20,274 nt of DNA from Betaproteobacteria bacterium (GTDB lineage: Bacteria; Pseudomonadota; Gammaproteobacteria; Burkholderiales; Casimicrobiaceae). Shown piece by piece: positions 1-6,289 of this stretch. The notes beneath the pieces were generated by a model. That model did no database searches, was not told where the DNA came from, and saw only the letters and a program-made list of their open reading frames with translations. A program made the translations under genes and the position numbers. The stretch lies in NCBI GenBank assembly GCA_005889025.1, contig VBCZ01000387.1:1-20274 (forward strand), given 5' to 3'. How positions within the stretch are numbered: position 1 is the first letter of the stretch; every line of letters begins with the position of its first letter.

Positions 1-825
1 CGGCGTGATTTTCACGCTACCGGTGCCGAACTCCTTGTCGACGTAGGCATCGGCGATTACCGGGATCTTGCGCCCGGTCAAAGGCAGATCTACCTGTTTG
101 CCGACGACGCGGCGGTAGCGCTCATCGTGCGGGTTGACCGCCACCGCAACGTCGCCAAGCATCGTCTCCGGACGCGTCGTCGCGACCGTGACGTAGCCCG
201 ATCCATCGGAGAATGGGTAGCGGATCTCCCAGAGCTTGCCGGTTTCCTCTTCGTTTTCGACCTCGAGGTCGGAGACGGCGGTTCCGAGCTTCGGGTCCCA
301 ATTGACCAGGCGCTTGCCGCGATAGATGAGACCGTCGTCGTACAGCCGCACGAAAGTTTCGACGACTGCGGCGGATAATCCCGGGTCCATCGTGAATCGC
401 TCGCGCGACCAGTCGCATGACGCACCCAGCCGCCGCATCTGCCGGGTGATCGTCGATCCGGATTCCGCCTTCCATGCCCACACACGCTCGGCGAACTTCG
501 TCCGCCCGAGAGCGCGGCGCGACGATCCTTCGGCCAGCAACTGGTTTTCCACCACGATCTGCGTGGCGATTCCGGCATGATCGGTGCCGACCTGCCACAA
601 CGCGTTGTCGCCCCGCATTCGGTGGTATCGGATGAGCACGTCCATGAGCGTCTGCTGGAAGGCGTGACCCATGTGCAAGGTGCCGGTGACATTGGGCGGC
701 GGCAGCTGAATGCAGAACGGCGGCGCGGCCGGATCCATCGAAGGCTTGAACAGCCCGCGCGATTCCCAGAAGGGATACCACTTCTCCTCGATCGCGCGAG
801 GATCAAAGCTTTTCTCGATCTCCAT
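1..825 (-). CDS. valS: Valine--tRNA ligase, N-terminal part (cut by window edge)
   Basis: Class I aminoacyl-tRNA synthetase that charges tRNA-Val in the cytoplasm. Only the first 275 codons lie in the window and the frame is open to base 1. The start at 825 gives MEIEKSFDPRAIEEKWYPFW, the usual ValRS N-terminus. The Rossmann-fold signature PPPNVTGTLHMGH holds the HIGH-type motif HMGH at residues 51-54. ATTRPETMLGD further on is the start of the CP1 editing domain, which in this family hydrolyses mischarged Thr-tRNA. An AAGGAA ribosome binding site lies about 12 nt before the ATG. The gene follows aroF on the same strand with a 78-nt gap that contains its own -10 box, so it can be transcribed independently. 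The KMSKS motif and the C-terminal coiled coil would lie outside the window. Confidence 0.97.
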   Translation of the reverse strand, partial: MEIEKSFDPRAIEEKWYPFWESRGLFKPSMDPAAPPFCIQLPPPNVTGTLHMGHAFQQTLMDVLIRYHRMRGDNALWQVGTDHAGIATQIVVENQLLAEGSSRRALGRTKFAERVWAWKAESGSTITRQMRRLGASCDWSRERFTMDPGLSAAVVETFVRLYDDGLIYRGKRLVNWDPKLGTAVSDLEVENEEETGKLWEIRYPFSDGSGYVTVATTRPETMLGDVAVAVNPHDERYRRVVGKQVDLPLTGRKIPVIADAYVDKEFGTGSVKITP

Positions 826-856
826 GGGCGCGCGGCGTTCCTTCGCAAAGCTGGAA

Positions 857-862
857 ATTATA
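857..862 (-). promoter_or_regulatory. Putative -10 box for valS
   Basis: A perfect TATAAT on the minus strand lies in the aroF-valS gap, 31 nt before the valS ATG. I find no good -35 hexamer at 16-18 bp, so the promoter call is tentative. Confidence 0.4.
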
Positions 863-903
863 TCGGACGCCTTACGTAACCGAAGTCAGCATCCGATCTG
901 GCG

Positions 904-1920
904 CTACAGCTCGCGCCCCACCGCGCGCGCCACCGCGCCGAGCTGCTGCATAAGCGACGAGAATTCCGCGGGCGTCAGCGCCTGATCCGCGTCGCACCAG
1001 GCGTCGCAGGGGTTGGGATGGACTTCGATCAAAAGCCCATCCGCCCCTGCGGCGACGGCGGCGCAGGACAAGGCCGGCACCATCCACGCCTTGCCCCCGG
1101 CGTGCGAGGGATCGACGATCACCGGCAGGTGCGTTTCGCGTTTGAGCACCGGGATCGCAGTGACGTCGAGGACGTTGCGGTATGCCGTCTCGAAAGTGCG
1201 TATGCCGCGCTCGCAAAAGATGATGTTGTGATTTCCCCCCGCAGCAATGTACTCGGCCGCCATCAGCCACTCGTTGATCGTCGCCGACATGCCGCGCTTG
1301 AGGATCACCGGCTTGTCGATCTTGCCGACCTCCTTGAGCAGATCGAAATTCTGCATGTTGCGCGTGCCGATCTGAATGACGTCGACGTCGTATGCCAGGA
1401 AGGTCTCCAGCATGCGCACGTCCATGAGCTCGCTGACGATGGGAAGCCCCTCGCCGTCGGCCGCGGAGCGCAGAAGCTCGAGCCCCTCGACACCCTTGCC
1501 CTGGAATGCGTACGGGCTCGTGCGCGGCTTGAACGCGCCGCCTCGCATCAATCGTGCCCCCGCAGTCTTGACGCCGGCTGCTGCGGCGACCATCTGGTCC
1601 GCGGTTTCGACCGAGCACGGCCCGCCGATCACCTGTACCGTATTACCCCCTACCGGCACGCCGCCCGCATCGACAACGCTATTCGCCTTGTGCCACTCCC
1701 TCGCCACCATCTTGTATTGCTTGACGATGTGCATCGATTTCTCGACGCCGGGCATGGGATCTAACATTTCCGGCTCGAGCGCGCGCTCGTCTCCGATCGC
1801 GCCGATCAGCGTCCTCTCGGTCCCGCGCGAGACGTGCACCGCCAGGCCGTGAGCGCGTATCTTGGCTTCGACGGCATCTATTTCAGCGTCGCCCGCATCG
1901 GGTTGCATCACGATGATCAT
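904..1920 (-). CDS. aroF: 3-deoxy-7-phosphoheptulonate (DAHP) synthase, type I-beta with N-terminal regulatory domain
   Basis: Condenses phosphoenolpyruvate and erythrose 4-phosphate to DAHP, the first step of the shikimate pathway to Phe, Tyr and Trp. The 338-residue protein has an N-terminal segment of about 65 residues (MIIVMQPDAGDAEIDAVEAK onward). That matches the ferredoxin-like regulatory domain of type I-beta enzymes, which mediates aromatic feedback inhibition in relatives. The (beta/alpha)8 catalytic domain follows. Visible signatures are GPCS (residues 100-103, with metal-ligand Cys102), RGGAFKPRTSPY (126-137), the His of DPSHAGG (His273) and the Glu of LIEVHP (Glu299). A strong AGGAGA site precedes the ATG. 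Immediately upstream is a leader with an aromatic-rich mini-ORF and terminator, so expression is probably set by attenuation. The gene sits between the holC-linked gene and valS, which in many betaproteobacteria are neighbours. Confidence 0.95.
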   Translation of the reverse strand: MIIVMQPDAGDAEIDAVEAKIRAHGLAVHVSRGTERTLIGAIGDERALEPEMLDPMPGVEKSMHIVKQYKMVAREWHKANSVVDAGGVPVGGNTVQVIGGPCSVETADQMVAAAAGVKTAGARLMRGGAFKPRTSPYAFQGKGVEGLELLRSAADGEGLPIVSELMDVRMLETFLAYDVDVIQIGTRNMQNFDLLKEVGKIDKPVILKRGMSATINEWLMAAEYIAAGGNHNIIFCERGIRTFETAYRNVLDVTAIPVLKRETHLPVIVDPSHAGGKAWMVPALSCAAVAAGADGLLIEVHPNPCDAWCDADQALTPAEFSSLMQQLGAVARAVGREL

Positions 1921-1937
1921 GAAATTCTCCTGTCGTT

Positions 1938-1970
1938 CAAAAAAATCGGGCGGCCCGTGGGCCGCCCGAT
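1938..1970 (-). terminator. Intrinsic terminator in the aroF leader (attenuator stem 3:4)
   Basis: A perfect 12-bp inverted repeat (arms 1945-1956 and 1959-1970, ATCGGGCGGCCC and its complement) is followed, in the minus-strand direction, by seven T residues (bases 1938-1944). It ends only 17 nt before the aroF ATG, just ahead of the AGGAGA site. It therefore lies in the aroF mRNA leader rather than at a distance behind the preceding gene. It would end transcripts before aroF unless prevented. It could also stop read-through from the pepA-holC operon. Confidence 0.85.
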
Positions 1971-2021
1971 CGTTCTTTTAAACTGCGTGAAGCTATCGGT
2001 GAACGCGGCCCCCGGCGTTCA
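1959..2021 (-). promoter_or_regulatory. Putative attenuator: pause hairpin and antiterminator alternatives
   Basis: Hairpin 1:2 on the minus strand is TGAACGC (2021-2015), an 8-nt loop, then GCGTTCA (2006-2000). It starts 4 nt after the last aromatic codon of the leader ORF. The alternative pairing 2:3 is GGGCCGC (2011-2005) with GCGGCCC (1965-1959), seven G/C pairs, and it destroys the terminator stem. A ribosome stalled on the Phe/Tyr codons would melt arm 1 and favour 2:3 (read-through). One reaching the stop codon at 1993-1995 would cover arm 2 and favour the terminator. The pairings are visible in the sequence; the mechanism is inferred from the classical trp/phe attenuators. Confidence 0.65.
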
Positions 2022-2106
2022 TGCCGAAGTAATAGAAAACGCTATACGCGAAGCTCGCGCCTGCCGCGCCGCGCGTGGTCGATCCGACGGTCGAGCCGAT
2101 ATTCAT
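1993..2106 (-). CDS. Putative aromatic-rich leader peptide of aroF (37 aa)
   Basis: A short minus-strand ORF, ATG at 2106 and TAG at 1995-1993, fills the gap between the holC-linked gene and the aroF terminator. Residues 19-27 read FAYSVFYYF, six aromatic codons in nine (three Phe, three Tyr, no Trp). That is far above expectation in such GC-rich DNA. The N-terminal half is Gly/Ser/Thr-rich (MNIGSTVGSTTRGAAGAS) and the tail is GMNAGGRVHR. The last aromatic codon ends 4 nt before a hairpin that competes with the terminator upstream of aroF. The obvious role is a cis-acting leader peptide whose translation speed reports charged tRNA-Phe and tRNA-Tyr. I see no Shine-Dalgarno sequence; an extended -10 box places transcription start about at the ATG, so it may be leaderless. 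A small membrane peptide is the alternative. Confidence 0.65.
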   Translation of the reverse strand: MNIGSTVGSTTRGAAGASFAYSVFYYFGMNAGGRVHR

Positions 2107-2112
2107 ACCGGC

Positions 2113-2121
2113 AGTCTAGCA
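2113..2121 (-). promoter_or_regulatory. Putative extended -10 promoter for the aroF leader
   Basis: The minus strand has TGCTAGACT, an extended -10 pattern (TG, one base, then TAGACT), ending 6 nt before the leader-peptide ATG. There is no convincing -35 hexamer. Start of transcription would fall at or next to the ATG. Confidence 0.4.
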
Positions 2122-2150
2122 TGACGCAGCGCCAGACCGGCATGTTGCAT

Positions 2151-3173
2151 TCAGCGCTGGCTGTCCCGCCATTGGGCGATTTCCCTTTCGATCGCCTCGG
2201 CAACGTAAGCCCTCAAAAGCCGGCCCACGTGCGTGTTGATGGCGCTGACCAATTCCGCGCCCGCGCGCTCGACGATGGGTTGCAGATGCGCCGCGAGCTG
2301 TTCCTTGAGCCCGGTGTCGGTGAATAGATCGATCCGCTGCAGAACCTGCATCGAGATCTGTTCGGCGAGCGAGCGCCAGCGCTCCTCCTCCTGCTGCGCT
2401 TCCAATGGACCGACGGAGGGCAGGGGTTTCAGGTCACGCAGAGGCTCCGGCGGCGAATCTCTGCGCGCTCGACCGGCGTCGTCCCCCGATCGGGATTCGT
2501 CTTCGTTCGACGGTCGTTCGGCGATTTCCTCCGTCCCGCGCGGCGTACCGTCCGCCGAAGCGGGCTCGAATTCCTCGCGCGGCCGATGGAATTGCAACGG
2601 CGAGTCCTCTGCTTCACGCAAAGACGGCGGCGCGGACGTCTCTTGCCCGTCAGGACCAGACTCTGCGTAGTTGGGGGCTGCACGCAACGAAGGCTCCTCG
2701 GCATCCTTCGGCTCCGCTGTGGCTTCTTCAATCGCGCGTAGCAGGGGTTCCGGCGGCTGCGGCGCAGCCGCCACCTCGCGCAAGCTGCGCTGCGAAGGTT
2801 TCGGGGGCGGCGTTGCGTCCGAGCCGGCGGCCTTGAGGGTGACGGTGGGAACCACGGACAAGGTGTCTGGCGGGTGCCCCGTGACGCCGTGCATCGCCGG
2901 ATCGATGGTGTCCGCCACCAGCCAGTCGGAAGGATCTCCCTCGAACGAGCCAGGCGATCGGAATGTCTTTGCGGGAAGAGGAAGGCTGTCGACAACGACT
3001 TTCTCGGCAACGTCCGTAAGCAACGGGACGTCCTCAGGTAGCAGCGGCACCACCGCGACCGTCGCGTCCGTGACGACATCGGTAAGAACGGGAATATCGG
3101 CTTCGTCGGAGCGGCCGCGGTTCCTTCGCATCAGTGCGCCGGCCTGCTCGAGCAACTCGCGCGCCGATACCAT
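2151..3173 (-). CDS. Conserved hypothetical protein with IPVLTDV motif, low-complexity middle (DUF2486-like)
   Basis: The 340-residue protein has no enzymatic signature that I recognise. The N-terminus (MVSARELLEQAGALMRR) is followed by two related segments, IPVLTDV at residues 27-33 and VPLLTDV at 49-55. The middle is long, Pro/Glu/Ser-rich and probably disordered. The last 80 residues look helical and folded (from WRSLAEQISMQVLQRIDLF to IEREIAQWRDSQR). A protein with an IPVLTDV start is typically encoded beside holC in betaproteobacteria (DUF2486); the match is from memory of the motif and the context. The ATG at 3173 overlaps the holC stop codon by one base (TGATG), so translation is probably coupled. 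The frame runs open further upstream to 3512, but that stretch lies inside holC and is out of frame with it, so I reject the longer start. The middle carries several short Leu-Arg motifs described under findings. Confidence 0.75.
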   Translation of the reverse strand: MVSARELLEQAGALMRRNRGRSDEADIPVLTDVVTDATVAVVPLLPEDVPLLTDVAEKVVVDSLPLPAKTFRSPGSFEGDPSDWLVADTIDPAMHGVTGHPPDTLSVVPTVTLKAAGSDATPPPKPSQRSLREVAAAPQPPEPLLRAIEEATAEPKDAEEPSLRAAPNYAESGPDGQETSAPPSLREAEDSPLQFHRPREEFEPASADGTPRGTEEIAERPSNEDESRSGDDAGRARRDSPPEPLRDLKPLPSVGPLEAQQEEERWRSLAEQISMQVLQRIDLFTDTGLKEQLAAHLQPIVERAGAELVSAINTHVGRLLRAYVAEAIEREIAQWRDSQR

Positions 3174-3598
3174 CACGCGCGCTCGGAGAGGTTGTGTGTG
3201 CGAAGCTCGTAACCTCGCTCGCGATAAAAGCGAAACCGATCGCGGCCCGCCGCCACGTCCGCGTCGTCGATGCCGATAATCTCGGCAAGGCGCTCGAAGC
3301 GCGAAAAGAACGGAGGAGGCGCCGCGTTCAAGTTGATAAGCACTGCGGCGCGGCCCCGGTGCTCGAGCGCATGATCGATCCATACCGCTGTCTGGTCCGC
3401 CAAGCGGCTGTCGATTCGACAATGCGGGATGAACCCGGTAGGCGAGTCGACCCACAGACGCGTATCCAGAGCGTCGGTCATCGACGCATCGTGAGTCAGT
3501 ACGCGGACGCAACCGTGCTGAGCAACCGCCTTGACTATGAGCTTGGCGGCGACCTCGAGGCGATCGGTGACATGCGTGTAAAAGTCGATGGAGGTCAT
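3173..3598 (-). CDS. holC: DNA polymerase III subunit chi
   Basis: Chi is the clamp-loader accessory subunit that, with psi, links the polymerase III holoenzyme to single-strand binding protein at the replication fork. The 141-residue product has the family's usual length and pattern: MTSIDFYTHV at the start, then the AAKLIVKAVAQHG helix, RLWVDSPTGFIPH and ERLAEIIG. The RLWVDSPTGFIPH segment corresponds to the conserved 'LW...P..FIPH' strand of chi. The start is 12 nt after the pepA stop, and the stop overlaps the next gene's ATG. This gives a pepA-holC-DUF2486-like operon, the arrangement commonly seen in betaproteobacteria. The ribosome binding site is weak, which fits translational coupling to pepA. 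Confidence 0.93.
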   Translation of the reverse strand: MTSIDFYTHVTDRLEVAAKLIVKAVAQHGCVRVLTHDASMTDALDTRLWVDSPTGFIPHCRIDSRLADQTAVWIDHALEHRGRAAVLINLNAAPPPFFSRFERLAEIIGIDDADVAAGRDRFRFYRERGYELRTHNLSERA

Positions 3599-3610
3599 TT
3601 CAGCCAGACG

Positions 3611-5104
3611 TCAGGCGGCATTCTCCTGGGACAAAAGCCACGTCGTAAGCAGAGGCACGGGCCGGCCCGTTGCGCCTTTTTCCTTGCCCTCTTTCCACGC
3701 GACGCCGGCGATATCCAGATGCGCCCAATCGTATTTTTTGGCAAATTTGGACAGAAAGCACGCGGCCGTGATGCTTCCGCCGGCGCGAGTGCCAATGTTG
3801 GCGAAATCGGCGAAGTTGCTAGCCAGCCCGTCGTGATAGTCCTCCCAGAGGGGCAACTGCCAACTGCGATCGAACGATTCCTCACCGGCATTGAGCAGTG
3901 CTCGCGCGAGGCTGTCGCTGTTGCTGAACAGCCCGGTCGCGATATGTCCGAGCGCCACCACCATTGCCCCGGTCAATGTGGCGATGTCGACCACCGCGAC
4001 GGGTTCGTAACGTTCGGCGTAGGTCAGCGCATCGCACAAGATCAGTCTGCCTTCCGCATCGGTATTCAGAATTTCGATGGTTTGGCCCGACATGCTTTTG
4101 ATGATGTCCCCGGGTTTGGTCGCGCGACCGTTCGGCATGTTCTCGCATGCCGGAACGAGGCCGACAAGGTTGATCTTCGCCTTGAGCTCGGCGATCGCGG
4201 CGAATGTGCCAAACACGCTCGCGGCCCCGCACATGTCGAATTTCATCTGATCCATGTCCAGCCCGGGCTTGAGCGAGATGCCGCCGCTGTCGAACGTGAT
4301 TCCCTTGCCGACGAGCACGCAAGGCTTCTGTTTCTTGCCTGCTCCCGAATATTCGAGGACGATAAACTTCGGCGGCTGGTCGCTGCCGTTGGTCACCGAG
4401 AGGAAGGAGCCCATCTTGAGCTCCTCGAGTTGATTTCGCTCGAGCACCTCGCATTTGAAGCCGAGGTCCTGGGCGAGCGCCTGTGCCCTCTCGGCCAGGT
4501 GTGCGGGAGTGCAGATGTTGCCGGGAAGATTGCCCAGGTCGCGCGCAAGGTCCATGCCATGCGATATTGCAAGCCCGCGGGCCGCGGCGGCTTCGCCGTC
4601 GCCGAGATCGCTGCGCTGTGGGACCGAAAGGGTAAGCTTGCGCAGCGGCCTGCGCACTTCCGCCGGCTGACTTTTCATCTGGTCGAACCTGTAGACCGCT
4701 TCCATCGCGACCACGACCGCGTGCTCGACGCGCCACGCGACCTCGCGCCGCTTGACCTTTTCCTCGGTCAGATAGACTACCGCCTCATATGAGCCGGTTT
4801 CGTTGAGCAGGCGCACAGCCGCGCGCACCGCGCTGCGAAACTCACTTTCCCGAAAATCGCGTTCCTTGCCCAAGCCGACCAGCAGCACGCGGTCAGCCAG
4901 TGTTCCACGAACGTTGTGCAGCAGCAGGGTGCTGCCTAACTTCCCCTCCATGTCTCCCCGGCGGATGATCTCGCTTATGTATCCGCCCGAGGCGCGGTCT
5001 ATGAGGTCGGCCGACAGGCTGGGCTTGCGGTTGTCAAAGACGCCGACGACAACGCAAGCGCTGCGCTGCTTCTCTGGACTGCCGCTTTTTATGGTAAATT
5101 CCAT
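3611..5104 (-). CDS. pepA: Leucyl aminopeptidase (cytosol aminopeptidase, family M17)
   Basis: Two-metal cytosolic exopeptidase that removes N-terminal residues from peptides; in E. coli PepA also acts as a DNA-binding protein in cer recombination and carAB control. The 497-residue protein has the M17 layout: an N-terminal macro-like domain (1-160) and a C-terminal catalytic domain. Metal and catalytic residues are all present: Lys267, Asp272, Lys279, Asp290, and Asp349, Glu351, Arg353 in the NTDAEGRL signature. These are each offset by 3 from the E. coli numbering. A GGGGAAGGGCG ribosome binding site lies directly before the ATG. It is the first gene of the minus-strand operon and has a near-consensus promoter in the 90-nt gap to divergent lptF. 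Confidence 0.97.
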   Translation of the reverse strand: MEFTIKSGSPEKQRSACVVVGVFDNRKPSLSADLIDRASGGYISEIIRRGDMEGKLGSTLLLHNVRGTLADRVLLVGLGKERDFRESEFRSAVRAAVRLLNETGSYEAVVYLTEEKVKRREVAWRVEHAVVVAMEAVYRFDQMKSQPAEVRRPLRKLTLSVPQRSDLGDGEAAAARGLAISHGMDLARDLGNLPGNICTPAHLAERAQALAQDLGFKCEVLERNQLEELKMGSFLSVTNGSDQPPKFIVLEYSGAGKKQKPCVLVGKGITFDSGGISLKPGLDMDQMKFDMCGAASVFGTFAAIAELKAKINLVGLVPACENMPNGRATKPGDIIKSMSGQTIEILNTDAEGRLILCDALTYAERYEPVAVVDIATLTGAMVVALGHIATGLFSNSDSLARALLNAGEESFDRSWQLPLWEDYHDGLASNFADFANIGTRAGGSITAACFLSKFAKKYDWAHLDIAGVAWKEGKEKGATGRPVPLLTTWLLSQENAA

Positions 5105-5125
5105 CGCCCTTCCCCGAACGAAAAT

Positions 5126-5154
5126 TTGCCTTTAGGCGCTGCCTTTCGCATTAT
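5126..5154 (+). promoter_or_regulatory. Possible lptF promoter
   Basis: TTGCCT (5126-5131), 17-bp spacer, CATTAT (5149-5154), four of six matches each. It overlaps the stronger pepA promoter on the other strand, so the two transcripts would start back to back. Weak evidence. Confidence 0.3.
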
Positions 5155-5179
5155 CGGCAAATCAGCCCGAAAAAGTCAA
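5150..5179 (-). promoter_or_regulatory. Sigma-70 promoter for pepA-holC operon
   Basis: On the minus strand, TTGACT (5179-5174) and GATAAT (5155-5150) are separated by 18 bp, five of six matches in each box. Transcription would start near 5143, leaving a 5' leader of about 40 nt with a good ribosome binding site. Confidence 0.7.
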
Positions 5180-5194
5180 AATATTTCCGTCGTC

Positions 5195-6289
5195 ATGGTG
5201 TTTCGCCGCAGCCTCGTACGAGAACTGACTGCGACCGCGATCGCGCTGTTTCTGGTCCTGCTGGGAATCCTCTTCACCAATCTCGTGCTGCGGTTATTGG
5301 CCCGGGCAGCGGGAGGAACTGTCGCCGCGGAGGGCATTCTGGCCCTTTTGGGCTTCAATGCGCTGTTCTACTTCAACATCCTGCTTTCCGTCGCGCTGTT
5401 TCTGACGGTGCTGCTGACCCTGTCCAGGTGGTATCGCGATAGCGAGATGATCGTCTGGTTTACCTCGGGACAAGCGTTGACGGCCTGGCTCAAACCGATC
5501 CTGCTGTTTGCCAGCCCGTTCTTGCTCGCCATCGTCGCGCTTTCATTGTGGCTTTCGCCGTGGGCGGAACAGCGACGGCTGGAGTATGAACGTCAACTCG
5601 AGTCGCGCGAGGAGCTTTCGTTGCTGACGCCGGGCCTTTTCAAGGAATTTCGACAGGCGAAGCTGGTGGTTTTCATCGAAAGCTTCAATACGTTCGACGG
5701 CACGATCAGGAACATCTTTCTGCATTCGATCGACGGCGAAAAGGACGTCACCACAGTAGCCCGCTCGGGCCATCTCGAAGACGCTCCCAACGGCGACCAT
5801 TTCATTGTTTTGCAGGATGGCCGGCGCTACGAGGGCCAGCCGGGAAGCGCGGAGTTCCGCTCGGCGGAATTCGAGCGCCTTGGCCGACGCATCGAGCCGG
5901 CGGAAGCGCGATCGCTGCCCTTCTCGCTCAAAGCTGTGCCCACCGCGCCGCTGGCGGCGATCGCTGGCGGACCCGAGCGAGCGGAGCTCTTTTGGCGCAT
6001 TTCCGTGCCGATCAGCGCATTGATACTGGTGCTGCTGGCGATTCCGCTCTCGCATGTCAATCCGCGCATCGGCCGATCGTTCAACCTCTTCGCCGCGCTT
6101 TTCATGTACATGCTCTACAGCAACTGTCTCAATATCGTGCAGAGCTTCATCGCACAAGGCCGGCTTTCGCTGGCGGCGGGACTCCTCTTGGTCCACACCA
6201 TCGCGGCAAGCGTCGTGATCCTGCTTTTCAGCAAGCGTCTGGCGGTCGCCGGCTGGCTGCCGCGACGGCAGCGAGGTTCCCCGGCGTGA
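5195..6289 (+). CDS. lptF: LPS export ABC transporter permease LptF
   Basis: One of two inner-membrane permeases of the LptB2FGC complex that extracts lipopolysaccharide from the inner membrane and drives it to the outer membrane. The 364-residue protein begins MVFRRSLVRELTATAIALFL. It has three transmembrane helices (about 12-34, 50-75, 99-120), a periplasmic beta-jellyroll of about 150 residues, and three more helices at the C-terminus, the LptF/LptG (YjgP/YjgQ) topology. The in-frame TTG at 5126 would add 23 non-conserved residues that overlap the promoter region, so I chose the ATG. The stop codon overlaps the lptG start (GTGA), so the pair is translationally coupled. Divergence from pepA is the standard arrangement in many proteobacteria. 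Confidence 0.95.
   Translation: MVFRRSLVRELTATAIALFLVLLGILFTNLVLRLLARAAGGTVAAEGILALLGFNALFYFNILLSVALFLTVLLTLSRWYRDSEMIVWFTSGQALTAWLKPILLFASPFLLAIVALSLWLSPWAEQRRLEYERQLESREELSLLTPGLFKEFRQAKLVVFIESFNTFDGTIRNIFLHSIDGEKDVTTVARSGHLEDAPNGDHFIVLQDGRRYEGQPGSAEFRSAEFERLGRRIEPAEARSLPFSLKAVPTAPLAAIAGGPERAELFWRISVPISALILVLLAIPLSHVNPRIGRSFNLFAALFMYMLYSNCLNIVQSFIAQGRLSLAAGLLLVHTIAASVVILLFSKRLAVAGWLPRRQRGSPA

Noticed and set aside
1945..1980. Plus-strand reading of the aroF-leader hairpin as a terminator
   Set aside because: The T tract on the plus side is weak (CGTTCTTTT) and no plus-strand gene lies upstream; the minus-strand reading with T7 is the meaningful one.
3134..4792. Long plus-strand open frame (552 codons) opposite holC and pepA
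   Set aside because: It lies antisense to well-conserved pepA and holC; the translation is Arg/His/Asp-rich without domain patterns, as expected for a GC-rich shadow frame.
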